DNA of 64,000 nt. It comes from Entomortierella parvispora. Taxonomy: Eukaryota > Mortierellomycota > Mortierellomycetes > Mortierellales > Mortierellaceae. The stretch lies in the NCBI GenBank assembly GCA_963573315.1, contig OY752152.1:868001-932000 (forward strand), read 5' to 3'. This document shows, piece after piece, positions 34,918-47,141 of the stretch. A model generated the notes under the pieces. It ran no database searches. It saw only the letters and a list, made by a program, of their open reading frames with translations, and was not told the DNA's origin. Both the position numbers and the translations under genes were made by a program. The first letter of the stretch is position 1. The number at the start of each line of letters is the position of its first letter.

Positions 34918-36509
34918 CTAAAGAGAATGCTTGATCACACTATCCGCGACAGTGCAGACCCAGGTTTTGTCCCCAGGGAAACCAACAATAAATCCATTCT
35001 CGCTTGATCCTCCAAAAACTTTGCGAACTGGCTCATCAGATAAGATCTGGTCCTTGATCTCACTGAGTTGTTCTTCGATCGTGTTATTAGGATCAGAGGT
35101 TGTGAAACGAACATAAGCTATTTACCAAAATGGGTTCGGTCGTCAATATCAGTTAAACATGAATGGCAAGTGGAAAACTAATGAGTAATGCTCGATTCTC
35201 ATACCAGTGTCCTTTGTAGATGTCGGATCAAAATGCCCATTGTGTTGGCTCTCGCCATGATGAATAAACTGAACCCATTGACCAACTTCGAGGTCATGAA
35301 CAGTGTCGACAGCCATATTTCCTTTGCTGGGATCGCCGCCTGTGATCTTGTATACGGTCGCTTTTTTCTGTTTCAAACGATTGTATTAGTATATACCAAG
35401 CATTCCGCCAGGGCGCTGATCATAGTAGATTCCACATACCATATCAAGCTGTACATCCTTTTGTTTGTCATCCGACAACAAAGGCACACCGGTTGCCAAG
35501 AAGTATTCCTTGTCCTTGGTCAATGTTGTTGCCTTGAGACGTTCAAGTAGAAGTCTCGTGGCATTGGACTCATCAAGCTCCAGAATGATGTTTCCACGAC
35601 ATCTTTAGGTAGTGTAAATCACAGAAGTGTTAGTGTGCGCTCTCGCCTCACGAATTCTTGATGAGCACTATGGATTGCTCACCTCGTAATTTGCATAGCA
35701 GGGCCAAGGGGTGCCATGGATGGGTACTCCACAGCTGTTGACTGACTTCTTGTAGTATCCATTGTCGGCTTTGTTTTTGCCAAGGAGACTCCCACAACAC
35801 CATCCTGGACCCATTTGCCGTCGTAAAACATGGTCACTGGTCGTCCTGTGATGAATGGTGTTGAACTTGCAACCACGCCAATCTTGCTTGCTTTTGGGTT
35901 AGCTGTGTCCAAAGCTTCCAGAAACTGATGCACCTCCAGATCTGAAATTACAAGGACATCCTGGTCCACCTTGTCTTGCTCTAAAACTGCGGCTGGCACC
36001 TGGACCTGATTCCTACCAATTGAAATGCTCTTAAAGGCATTCCAGGCGTCGGCTGTGTCCAGGCTTCGTTCTTCAATGTCCTGCGATCGAGCCCATTTGC
36101 CTACAGATTTCTCCTTGAGACGTTTGCGGCGCGATTCTGGTCCCGAGAGATAGAATGCCGCGCAGGAGATCAAGCCGCTTGAAGGTGAGAGAGTCAGCGT
36201 GGACACGCCATGGCCGGATGTTGTCGGGACCCGGTCAATGACGGCTCCGAGGACAAGTGAAGACGTTGTGATGTGGGAAGGAACCTTGGAAGGTAGCTCT
36301 AGGAGATCGGACCCTGGGAACGATCTCGAGGCGAGGATAACCGTGACGGAGCCAGCAGGCGGCAAGGGGGAGGACGCAGGAAAGCAGCGAGCGAGAGCGG
36401 TCTTCAGGTCAGGATGCGAGCAAGTGGCCGCGGTGTAAAGCAACCTAGACCGTGTCTGCCCTCGGACAGTCCACGAGCGGGCAAGCGAAAAGGCGCGGGT
36501 GACAAGCAT
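34918..36509 (-). CDS. FIST-domain protein (FBXO22-like sensory fold)
   Basis: Four exons: 36509-35683, 35602-35440, 35367-35205, 35117-34918; 450 residues with phases that close. The N-terminus is Arg/Ser-rich (VTRAFSLARSWTVRGQTRSRLLYTAAT), which could be a mitochondrial presequence. Residues ~30-270 resemble FIST_N: VTVILASRSF, then VQDGVVGVSLAKTKP near 240. The remainder (RGNIILELDESNATRLLLERL; GNMAVDTVHDLEVGQWVQFIHH; a GSSENGFIVGF near the end) resembles FIST_C, in which repeated G-x-x-E/N-x-G motifs are typical. FIST domains are predicted small-ligand sensors; in animals they occur in FBXO22. No F-box is visible here. Assignment rests on pattern and should be checked by profile search. 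It is divergent from MED6, with 156 bases between start codons. Confidence 0.55.
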
Positions 36510-36665
36510 GTGGGGATGTTGAATGCGAACTAGGGAGGAAAGTCGAGCTGATCACCATGAGCCGGAAACATCGCCGATGTTAAACACGTGACTGGCGGTT
36601 TTGCGAGGTGTGCAAATGGTTCCTGCCATCTTCGTTGCTGCATCACCAACAGACGACAAACAACA

Positions 36666-38088
36666 ATGGCAACACCGTTACTTGGAGCACCTGGAGCTGG
36701 CCCTGGCCAGCCAGAGTCAAAGGCAGATCTCTTGAACGTGGAATGGCGCTTTCAGGAGTGGCTCATGGTAATGGGACGGCATCTGCCAGATCTCCACTTT
36801 CTGTTTGCATGGATCATTGCTCACACAAGAAAACTTGTCATTGTATTTTCAGGGAATGGGGGGACTCAATCCCGATAATGTTCTGGACTATTTTGCTCTA
36901 TCGCCATTCTGGGACCCAGAATGCAACAATGCTGTCCTGAAGATGCAGACGCAGTTTAACAATTTAGGAGAGATGAAGCAAAGGCTGAGGTAACGCGTTT
37001 TTTCAGGTCTTGCGCGTCCGGCATCGATACACCGATACACAATTCTAACGACAGTGATGCATTCTGTAGCGGTATGACAGGCACTGAGTTTGCTCTAGTG
37101 CATGAGCGATACCCAACACTCTTCATCATTCAGAAGCAGAGACGAAGGAGTCCAACAGAAGGTATTAGTCGGTTACAAATGAGCTGCGAGCTGTAGATAA
37201 ATTGAGCTGGTGACAGTCCTGACTTTTTGCTTCTGCCTGCTGCCAGTCATGCCTCTGTCAATTTACTATGTCCTCCATGGAAACATCTTCATGTGTCCAG
37301 ATCTTCACACCCTGCTAGCAAATCGCGTGGTATGGTATCATGTTGTAAAGACCGAAATCGTATCTTTTTTGTAGGACACCAACTGACTAGCGCCATCCAT
37401 TTTTTTTCACAATCAGTTGGGAAGTTTGCACCATGTCGAGAGCGCATTCAATGAGGCCCGAATCATGACCGACTTCCACCCTTCTACAGGATATCACTGG
37501 AAATCTGCAGCCGATGTTGCGACAGGATCGCCATCGCCTTCGCTGCCTCCTGTGACAACAGTCGATCAGCCTAATACCGCTGTTGGCCCAGTGAAAGTTG
37601 GTGTGTCTCTTCTCCTCAATCAACTAACGGGATTTTCTTTTTATGAAAGTTTTTGCAATTATTTTAACATGGTCTTGATCCATTGTCGCGTAATAGAGTC
37701 GCAAGATTTCAGAGTTGCCGTCGACAGAGCTCTCAAAAATGTGGAGCAGCGTGCTCATATACAACAGTTCTTGCTTCAGTCTGGGGTTCATGGTGCTGCT
37801 GCTGGGCCAACAGCTACTTCGACAGTCAAACAAGAGGGCTCGGGTGGTGGTAGCGGTAGCAATACACAATCGCCTACCGGTACCCCTGCTTCCAGAAGCG
37901 CGCCGAAGGCCGCCACCAAGAGACGGAAGAAGAGCGAGGAAGCATCTGCTGCTGCATCAAGCATGGGAATCAACACCTCAGTTGGCTCTGGAACCTCACA
38001 GGGTCGCGCCGGCTCGACTACTCCTGCCACACCTACTGCCACTCCAACTAAGAGGCGGAAGAAGACAAAGAATACCGATCCAAAGTAG
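36666..38088 (+). CDS. MED6: Mediator complex subunit Med6
   Basis: Six exons: 36666-36767, 36853-36989, 37070-37161, 37247-37329, 37417-37600, 37697-38088; 329 residues. Med6 belongs to the Mediator head module that links activators to RNA polymerase II in the nucleus. Conserved blocks: VEWRFQEWLM, LNPDNVLDYFALSPFWDPECNN, MTGTEFALVHERYPTLFIIQKQRR-SPTE, and VMPLSIYYVLHGNIFMCPDLHTLLANRV followed by LHHVESAFNEAR. The C-terminal third is Gly/Ser/Thr/Pro-rich and ends in two basic clusters (KRRKK), likely nuclear localisation signals. The fifth intron donor was taken at GTTG|GTGTGT because it keeps phase (GPVKVESQDF). It shares a short divergent promoter with the FIST gene. Confidence 0.92.
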
Positions 38089-39016
38089 ACACTGGGTCAT
38101 AGTCTTATTCGGAGGGTAGCACTTCGAGTTGTAAACTATTCTGAAAATAAAGAAAATAAAATAACTTTTCGTACTGGACATGATGAGAAACTAAGGAAAT
38201 GAAATCGACACGCCACCAACTCGAGATCCAGCTGCAGTAGCAGTCACGCCGCGCGCTGCGTTTGATGACCAGAATTCTGTCACAGACCACTCATGTCGTT
38301 TTGAGAGGGTGAGAAGAGTCCACGGACTTGGATGTCCACACAAGAGAAAGGCGATCAGTTCGGTAGCGATGGTAATGAAGATCTTTATGGACCGATCAAA
38401 CCACTGCCAAAGGTCAGTCCTCGACAGTAAGGCAAGAGCCAACAGAAAAAAAAAAAAAAAAAGGTTTTCCGAGACGTGTGTCAGGATAGTGGACCCTTTG
38501 CTTTTTTTATCACATCTGGGGGGACACAAAGCTGGCGAACAATCATTTCTCACACCAGATGAAGAATTCGGCGATTGATTGCTGAAGCGCTAGAAAAAAA
38601 AAAGCCGAGCTTCATCTCTCCACGAACCAGACACGGGCGAGTGAGACAAAGACAAAGGGTTGCTCTCCTCATCCATATCATAATCGTATCGTATCTCCCT
38701 CGGACTATCATCATCATCCATCTGACTGCTGCTACTGCCCTTCTGGCACATGCAATCGATCGAACCACGGTCAATATCAAATCTTCATCACCTCCTTCCA
38801 GGCAACTCTGCTACTATAAAACGGTTCCTCCTTGACTCTCCCGTTTTTTCATATTTTCTTGCTAACTCACACCCACAGAGACTCTCGCCGCCCAGCTTAC
38901 TTGCATTCGCAAAAAACACTCCTGTCTACCGAAATAATCGGACATCGTCACCGCTAGTCGCTCAACTTATCAGCTGTACACCCACACCCAGCCACACTCA
39001 CATACACAAACACACA
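38089..39016. other. Intergenic region upstream of homocitrate synthase
   Basis: MED6 3' region followed by the homocitrate synthase promoter. It includes an A-run (~38445-38462). No further gene; short open frames have no recognisable content. Confidence 0.5.
38815..38821 (+). promoter_or_regulatory. TATA box candidate for homocitrate synthase
   Basis: TATAAAA lies 196 bases before the LYS20 ATG, with a pyrimidine-rich stretch between, a common layout of strongly expressed fungal genes. No start-site data. Confidence 0.4.
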
Positions 39017-40570
39017 ATGCCACCACACGCCAGCCCCATTGCCAACGTCTCCCATAGCCCATACGCACCCAAGTACACAGACTCACTGTCTCGTCTCACG
39101 AATTGGTCCATCATCGAATCGACCTTGCGCGAAGGAGAGCAGTTTGCCAACGCCTTCTTTGACACCGCCAAGAAGATCGAGATTGCTAAGGCTCTGGACG
39201 ACTTTGGAGTAGAGTATATCGAACTCACCTCTCCTGCAGCCTCGGAGCAATCGCGACTCGATTGTATAGCCATTGCCAACCTTGGCCTCAAGGCCAAGAT
39301 CCTCACTCATGTTCGTTGCCACATGGACGATGCCCGCATCGCCTGCGAGACTGGCGTGGATGGTCTTGACGTTGTTATTGGAACCAGGTATGATGTCCCT
39401 CGAGGCTTGGGTCGTACAGCTTTAATCAGAACGCCATTGGATATTTACCATCTTCTATTCGTCTCTGTGGGGAAAATAGCTCATATCTCCGCGAGTTTAG
39501 TCATGGCAAGGACATGGACCGCATTATTAAGGATGCCACTGAGGTCATCAACTACGTCAAGTCCAGGGGCCTCGAGGTCCGCTTTTCCTCAGAGGACTCT
39601 TTCAGATCCGATCTTGTTGATCTTCTGAACCTCTACAAGGCCGTTGATCAGCTCGGAGTCAACCGCGTTGGAATTGCCGACACAGTCGGATGTGCCAACC
39701 CTCGCCAGGTCTACGACTTGGTCAAGACCCTCCGCTCTGTTCTCAAGCCAACGACAGATATTGAGTGCCACTTCCACAATGGTGAGTGCTCCTCTTCCTG
39801 TCTTTCCCACTTTCGTGCACCCCTCTAGATGGGCGGTCTCTATCCATCGCATCAGATACGGATATCGAATTTTCGATATCGATGTGATATCGAATCATGT
39901 GACCTTGGACAGTCACACTAACCCGCCACCAATCTTTTCTCATCTTTCAGATACTGGATGTGCCACTGCCAACGCCTACGCTGCCCTCGAGGCCGGCGCC
40001 ACTCACATCGACACCTCGGTTCTCGGCATTGGTGAGCGCAACGGAATCACCCCCATCGGAAACTTGATTGCCCGTATGTTCACTGTCGATCCCGATTATG
40101 TTGCCTCCAAGTACAAGCTTCACCAGCTCCGCGATCTTGAGAACTTGATTGCCGATGCTGTTGAGATCCAAGTCCCTTTCAATAACTGCATCACTGGCTA
40201 CTGTGCATTTACACACAAGGCCGGTATCCACGCCAAGGCTATCCTCAACAACCCCGCCACGTATGAGATCCTCAAGCCCGAGGTGTTTGGTATGACGAGA
40301 TATGTCTCGATCGGTCATCGCCTTACTGGATGGAATGCTGTGAAGAACAGAGCTGAGCAATTGGGCTTGGCCCTTTCGGACGATGACCTAAAGGCCATCA
40401 CGGGCAAGATCAAGGCCCTGGCTGATATTAAGAACCAGAGCATGGAAGATGTGGACGGTCTCCTTAGAAACTTCCACGCCTACAAGGTCGCAGGCGATCA
40501 CTCTGCGATTCAACAGCTCTTGGTCGTTCCTGAAGAGACCGCTACTCCTGTGGCAGTAGCAGTCAACTAA
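39017..40570 (+). CDS. LYS20: Homocitrate synthase
   Basis: Three exons: 39017-39387, 39480-39781, 39951-40570; 430 residues (yeast Lys20/Lys21 ~430-440). It condenses acetyl-CoA with 2-oxoglutarate to homocitrate, the first and feedback-controlled step of the fungal alpha-aminoadipate route to lysine. DRE-TIM metallolyase signatures: [18 protein letters not shown] (Arg and Glu of the active site), [48 protein letters not shown], and the metal-binding [11 protein letters not shown]. The [16 protein letters not shown] block and C-terminal lid ([24 protein letters not shown]) complete it. ATG 39017 was chosen because it gives the conserved start 30 residues before the DRE motif. It ends directly upstream of the copine gene in the same orientation. 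Confidence 0.95.
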
Positions 40571-41032
40571 AGAAACAGGCAAAGCATGAAAAAAATAACA
40601 CCTTTCGCATTTTGTTTTTTTCACTTGTACCATTTCCTCAATCTTGTTGTCGACAGCTGCTATACATACTCCTTTCCCCCCGCCTTACCACCCCTCTTTC
40701 ACATTCATCAGCTAACGGCTTAATAAAAATCGCAGGAATATACACAAAAAGGCGAAGTAACGATCGTGCACCAAAACGTTCTGACCCCCTATTTCGCAGG
40801 AATGATTCTCCCGAATAATGCCCAGGCCCAACCAGGACATGTCGAGGTGCTTCCAGCCAGAATTCTCAAGTGGAAACCGTTGTTTGCCTTCCTACGCCTT
40901 GCTCCGCCTCAAAGGCACCGCCTCAAACTCTAATTCATAACAAAAGGACAAGGTGGTTCCCACTTTTGCCATTGCACTTCATCTCATCTCTCATTCCTTG
41001 CAACATTCTCCTCCTGTCAGCCGTCTACATTC
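40571..41032. other. Intergenic region between LYS20 and copine genes
   Basis: 462 bases, same orientation on both sides. The last ~100 bases are pyrimidine-rich, as in many fungal leaders. No gene. Confidence 0.5.
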
Positions 41033-44000
41033 ATGCAGGCTGCTTTTCCTTCTCTTCAGGCCATGGTGCCTCCTCCCACCTCCAAGGTGGAGTTGAAGAT
41101 TCGCTGCAAGTAAGCAAAGTGTCAGAGTTACAGAAGCACTGCCCTTGAGTATCCTTCACTAATCTTGCGTCTGCCTTCTTGCTCCGCTCAGGAACCTCTC
41201 CAACCGAGATGCGACCTCCTACAGCGATCCTCAAGTTTTTCTCTTCACTGAGGATCGCTACTCTGGCAAATGGTCCAAAGACCCCCATGCCATGACGGAG
41301 CTCATCAAGGACAGTCTGAACCCAGTCTTTGTCAAGGGCCTTGAAATCGACTATCGGTTCGAGTCTGTTCAGAAGCTGAAGTTTGTTGTTTATGACATTG
41401 ACTCTAAGCACAGTGGTAAGTGGTCTGATCAGGACTACCTTGGTGAGGCTGTCACTGATCTCGGATCCATAATCGGGGCAAAGGGTGGGCAGGTTGCTCT
41501 TCACCTTGGGCACCCCAAGTACAGATCACAAAGTTATGGCCACATTATTATCCGTGCCGAAGAAGTGTCCTCTTCCAAGAGAGTTCTCAAGTAAGGGATA
41601 CCTGCGTCTCCTGTTGTGTCGTGTACTGCAGCAATTGACTGAAGGGGATGGATGTCGAATTCCATGTTATTGATATTTTAAACTCGTTACCCCAGCTTTT
41701 CGATCAAGGCGAACGACCTGACAAAGAAGGGAATGTTCAAGTCGGCTCCCTCTTCCTTCTTCGTGATTCAGCGCGCAAATGGCAATGGGACTTTTACACC
41801 AGTGTACAAGTCTGACGTCGTCCCTCAGCACGATGATCCTTCTTGGAAACCGTTTTCTGTCAAGGAGAGCATCATCTGCAATGGAGACCCCAACCGACCG
41901 TTGAAGATTGAGGTCATCAGTCACAAACCTAGCGGAAGTAAGGCCTGGGCTCTGCTGTCGAGAGTGTACGATGTGTGCACAGAATTCCTAACTTTACATG
42001 TCGGACGTCTTTTACAAACTATGTGTTACATCAACAGCCCATGTCATTCTCGGTACAACCGCCCTGTTCACTGCTGCTCAGCTGAGCCAGCAGCGGTTGC
42101 CTCATGTTATGCCTATCCCTCCAATGACTGGGAGCTCGGTGTTGACTATCCAAGGATTCCATGTGACGGAACCTCCATCATTCCTGGACTTTTTGGCAGG
42201 AGGAGGCACCATCGGCTTGACGGTCGCCATTGATTTCACGCAGAGTAATGGCGACCCTCGTCAACCAACATCACTTCATTACAAGAGTCCAAGTGGTGAA
42301 AACGACTATTCTCGCGCTATTCGAAGTGTTGGCAATATACTTCAGTGCTATGACAGTGACAAGAAATTCCCTGTGTTTGGATATGGTGGTCGATTGGGAG
42401 TCCCGCCTACGGTCAGCCATTGTTTCCCTCTCAATGGAAACCCAGTCAATGTGAGAAGACTCGACAGCTCATTGATAAGCAACTGGCCGCTATCAGCACA
42501 TCATGAGCTTACCTGCCGCTTGCTTAATTTTTTTTATAGCCCGAGGTCTACGGAGTGGATGGTATACTTCAAGCGTACTGGCACGCGTTGACTTTTGCAG
42601 AGTTGTATGGACCTACCAACTTTGCCCCAGTGATTGGGGAGGCGACCAACATTGCCAAGCAAATGGACGCCTGGGCTGGAGGATACTCTATCCTCCTGAT
42701 CATCACAGATGGCGCCATTACGGATATGTAAGACCTTGACAATGTTCTTTCTTGGGCCAACAAGTAACGTCTATTAACAGCACTTTTACTACTCTAGGAA
42801 CGACACTGTCAAGGCTATTCGCAAAGCCAGCAAACACCCTCTTTCTATCATCATTGTTGGTGTTGGACATGCTCGCTTTACCAGTGTAAGTCCTTCAGAC
42901 ACAATCGCCAATGTCGAATTGACAACCAAACGAAGAAATCTGTATTTTACTGACTAAGTTTCCTTCCTCTGTTGCAGATGGATATTCTCGATGGTGACGA
43001 GGACTGTGGTATAAAAAAAGGACGCGACATTGTCCAGTTTGTGGCGGCCAGAGACTATCTTCCTCACAACGAGTACGGTTTTGCTCAGGCCATATTGGCA
43101 GAGGTCCCAGACCAATTCATAGCATACATGACTCAGAACGGGGTCAAGCCTCGGCCACCCATTAGAGTCGAGACAGTCGCTCTTTTGCCTCTGGTTGCTA
43201 CGCTCGTGGATCCTATTCCTGGAGCGGCTGTTCCTGGAGCGGCTTTTTCTGTAGAGGTTCCTTCCCCTCATGGATCGTCTTCACTCCAGCAGCACGCTTT
43301 GCCTGGTGTGGCTCCTCCTGCCCATGCATCTCCATATCTGGCACCTTACGGATCCGCATCTAGACCAGGTTCACCATCTCCCGGTCAATACGCTCCTCCA
43401 GCTAGACCTCCTTCCCCTGGGGCTGCAGTTACGGATCCTTTAAAGCAGGGCAGCTACCCTCCTAGCGCAACTGCCCCACCCGGAGCATCAGCTACACCGG
43501 TGGCATCAGCGCCAGGGTATACCCCCCAGCAATATTATCCTCAGCAACAGGGATATCCCGGATACCCGCCTCAGCAATACCCTGGGTATCCCCACCAGCA
43601 TCCTTATCCCGGATATCCACCCCAGCCTGGGTACCCTCCTCAACATCCAGGATATCCCTCTCAGCAGCCCGGGTATCCTTCCCAGCCATATGGATATCCA
43701 CCTCAGCAGCCCGGATACCCACCTCAGCAGCGTGAAAATCCACCTCAGCAGCCCGAATACCCACCTCAGCAGCGTGAAAATCCACCTCAAAAGCGTGAAA
43801 ATCCATCCTGGCAGCTTGAACATCCACCTCAGCAGCCTGGATACCCATCTCAGCAACCCGAATACCCGCCTCAGCAACCCGGATACCCACCTCAGCAACT
43901 CGGATACCCATCTCAGCAATCCGGATACCCACCTCAGCAGCCCGGATACCCACCACAGCAGCCTGAACATCCACCTCAGCAGTCTGAGCAAGCACACCAG

Positions 44001-44315
44001 CAACCCGGGTATCTCCCTCAGCAACTTGGATATCCGCCTCAGCAGCTGGGATATCCTGCTCCTCAGGAACCGCCAACCCCCCCTTTGTCACAGCCCAGGA
44101 CAGAAGCCGATGCTGTACACACGGCGCTTTCTCCTTCATTCGCCCCCCCTCCAGCAACGCACCCTGCTGACATCCCTAAGGATCGAAAAGTATCCGAAAC
44201 CGCCCCTACAGAAGCCCTTGTAGCGTCTGTGGAGGCCATGACGATTGCGCCGCCGCGTGGTTCTGGTGCACCCCAGACGGCTGGAGGTGAAGGCAGCCAG
44301 GCTTTAAGGCGTTGA
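41033..44315 (+). CDS. Copine with a long PGYPPQQ-repeat tail
   Basis: Seven exons: 41033-41109, 41192-41590, 41696-41937, 42038-42450, 42540-42727, 42798-42885, 42978-44315; 914 residues. Copines are cytosolic proteins that bind phospholipid membranes in a calcium-dependent way. C2A (~10-150) contains SDPQVFLFTED and FVVYDIDSKHSGKWSDQDYLGE; C2B (~155-290) follows. Then comes the copine von Willebrand-A-like domain (LTVAIDFTQSNGDPRQPTSLHY with a D-x-T-x-S variant, FPVFGYGG, PEVYGVDGILQAYWHAL, ILLIITDGAITDM, SIIIVGVGHARFTSMDILD, FVAARDYLPHN). A core copine is ~530-560 residues. Here a ~375-residue Pro/Gln/Tyr-rich tail has been added, encoded by a degenerate 18-24-base repeat. Confidence 0.92.
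43510..44070 (+). repeat. Coding minisatellite (PGYPPQQ-like heptads) in the copine tail
   Basis: About 25 tandem copies of a unit of roughly 21 bases encoding variants of P-G-Y-P-P-Q-Q, with an interior block changed to E-N-P-P-Q-Q-R and W-Q-L-E-H. The repeat keeps frames open on both strands, so the apparent antisense frame across it is an artefact. Similar PGYPPQ repeats occur in rhodopsin tails, synexin and other membrane-associated proteins, where they are disordered and prone to self-association. Confidence 0.85.
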
Positions 44316-44604
44316 AATGCAGTGATCAGCCCCCTCTCTAATTGAATAAAACTATGAACCCTCTCTCTGTGCACACGGCACAGATGCAGGCAGCAATTAA
44401 GGTAGCCTGCAGGCGCTGATTGGTTCCACTACTGGCTCACAGGCGGTCCCTGTGGGGTCGACTGGTGGCGTGCGTTCTTGGAAGGAAGGCTGGAAGCAAG
44501 GAAGGAAGAAAGCACGCATGTTCGCTGGGCTTCCATCCTTTCATCCTCATCCCTCATCCCTCGTATCCCCCCTCCTTCATCTCTTCATCTAAATATCTCC
44601 CATA

Positions 44605-46873
44605 ATGTCTGTTACCACCCCCGCTGCTACCCAGGCCACCTCGGCCCAGAAGACCGTCGCCACCTCCTCCACATATGTCAAGAAGCCCAGCCAGGAGGAG
44701 AAGGACAAGACCGTCAAGGAGATCGAGGCCAACATGGAGAAGATCCGTCCCCGCTTGGTAAGCCTCATCGCCCATTAGGCCATCATCATTCGCGCCATCG
44801 CCCTCTCTTCTCATCTGGAAACGACAAAGACGCTCAAGTCTGCGACATCGTGGATGTTGAGAAGGGGCACGCTTCAAGGATCGGGAACTGGATCGGATCC
44901 GCCTCTCTCCTTTTTATGTAAACTCTGTACTCCCGTCATCTGGACAAGCGGCCTCATCATCATCATCCCGCCATCATCATCATTTAGTGTCGTGCTATGG
45001 ACATCTTTCATCTACTTTTGCGCCAAAATCGACTATGGAGACTTTTTTTTTTTTTTTGCAAAGACCAACCGAACAACTGAACCAACTGGAACTGACACCG
45101 TGTTTGTTTTCGTGGGTCTTAGAACGCTGTCCGTGAGGCCATTGCCTCCGCCACTGGAAAGTCAGAGTCTGATCCCAGAACCTCGCTCCGCAAGCGTTTG
45201 GGCGAGCTCCGTGACAAGCAGGCTGAGAACAAGAAGGGCAAGCAGGTCAAGATTGATCAGCTCACCGCTTTGAACAACTCCTTGAAGAAGAAGGTAACCT
45301 TTTTTTTCTGTTAAGATTTCCCTAGGAGGTGCTATGAAGACGAAAGCTCAACGGACAAAAAAAACCAGCAACGGCACATTCTAATCTCATCCCTCCTATA
45401 TGTTTCGTTTGTACTCTTAGATCGCCGATCTCAAGTCCACCCAGGATAAGCTCCCCTTCAAGACCATCGAGGCCGTCGACGCCCAGATCAGGTACGGACA
45501 CATCCCTACACAGGAGGAAGAAGCGTCGATTTCAAAGTCAACATGAGGACGATCCATTGACTGTGGCGCACCCCATTAACTCTTGACTCATACCTCCTTT
45601 CTATTGATTTTCCCCCCACCCTCCCCGCTTCCCCTTCTCAGCAAGTTGGAGAAGCAGATTGACTCTGGTTCTTTGAAGTTGGTCGAGGAGAAGCGCATCA
45701 TCACCGAGATCTCTTCTTTGAAGAAGGCCAAGAAGACCGTTGAGGCTGCTCAGACCCAGCAGGTTGCCATCGATGAGGACAAGGCCGCCATTGCCGCCTT
45801 GAAGGAGACCATTGACGATTCGACCGCCAAGGCCCTCAGCACCGAGTACAACCAGATCCAGGCTCAGTTGGACGAGATCACCAAGGAGAAGGATTCCGTG
45901 TGGAAGAAGCGTAATGACCTCTTTGATGAGCGTAACCGTCTCCAGAAGGAGCTCGATGCTGAATACCAGCGCAAGAAGACTGTCAACGACGAGTACTTCC
46001 AGGCCTTGCGCGAGTTCTCAAAGTTCCAGCAGGAGCAGCAAGCCCGTAAGCAGGAGGAGTACAAGGCCCAGAAGCAGGCCAAGTTGGAGGAGAAGCGTTT
46101 GGAGTTGGCCAAGGAGGAACGTGAGAACGCCGAGATCCCTGCCTACACCAACGAGATTGTCACCTGCGACAGCGTTTACAAGTACTTGGTCCAGTTCAGC
46201 GGTGATGAGAAGCGCATTGCCGAGGCCAGCGCCACCTCCACCGCCGAGGTTGCTGCCGTCAACGTCCGTCAGGTCGATACTACCGCCAACGTTCCCAGCG
46301 GTGTCATGCTCCAGAAGAAGGCTGACAAGGTCGAGGAGGTCTTCTTTGCGGGAAAGTCAAAGAAGACCCGTGGCCCCAAGGAGAAGAAGGTTGAGGGTAA
46401 CTCCTTCAAGCTCCCTCTCGCTGTTCTCGAGCAGTTGGTTAGTCTTTTTTTTTTTTTTTTGCTTTATTCTTTTGCAGTCATTCTTTTCCTGTCTATGGTG
46501 AGATCAGTTTGACTAACGCACAATTCTTTTGGCAATATAGATTGAGCTCAAGGTTGTTGTCCCCACCTCCCCCGCCGAGTTGGCCAAGACTTTGGATGCC
46601 TTGATCGAGAAGAGAGATTACTTCAAGGCCAACCAGGAGAAGGCTACCGCCGAGAACAAGCGCAAGGCTGAGGAGCGCATTGCCAAGTTGACCTTGGAGT
46701 CTGTCGAGGCTGACGCCGAGAAGCCCGCTGAGGTCGAGGCCACTGCTTGTAAGTCTCATTCTCTGACTACCCTCCCTTCCCCCCCCCCCCCCTCTCTCTC
46801 TCTTGGAATATGTCTTGTCCTTCTTATCGACTAACCATCTGTTCTTTTCTTGGATCTCCCTTCTATCGTAGAA
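44605..46873 (+). CDS. BFR1: Bfr1-like mRNP/coiled-coil protein, stop codon split by an intron
   Basis: Exons: 44605-44757, 45123-45293, 45421-45491, 45642-46437, 46541-46748 and a final two bases 46872-46873. The result is 466 residues, similar to yeast Bfr1 (470). Bfr1 associates with polysomes, mRNA and the ER and has been linked to secretion and nuclear segregation. The protein is almost wholly alpha-helical coiled coil rich in Lys/Glu/Gln. PSQEEKDKTVKEIEANMEKIRPRL, KLEKQIDSGSLKLVEEKRIITEISSLKK and VWKKRNDLFDERNRLQKELD are typical Bfr1 blocks. The last codon before the intron is Ala; T (46748) joins AA (46872-46873) to make TAA. If that intron is retained the protein gains 28 unrelated residues to a TAA at 46832-46834. 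The start follows a CT-rich leader. Confidence 0.88.
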
Positions 46874-47141
46874 ATTTGTCTCCTTTGTCCTTTAAACCGA
46901 CTTTGATTACAAGAACCAAAAACCCCGCGACTGCACAACATTTTTGACCTGCCCTCTTTTTTATGAACATGAAAGGGAAGGGTAAATCTCTTTGTTGTTG
47001 ATCTGTGAAACGAATATATCCAGACCGCTCCGTAGCCCATTAAAAAAAAGCATCATCTACAACTCTACAACCTCTAGTTCTTGTGTGTTTCTTTCTTTTT
47101 TAATATTGTTCCTTTATTCTCAACGAATGAAGTCTTGAGGT

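Noticed and set aside
43492-44157. 221-codon minus-strand frame and 177-codon alternative plus frame over the copine tail
   Set aside because: The regular coding repeat keeps several frames open; the sense frame continues an established copine.
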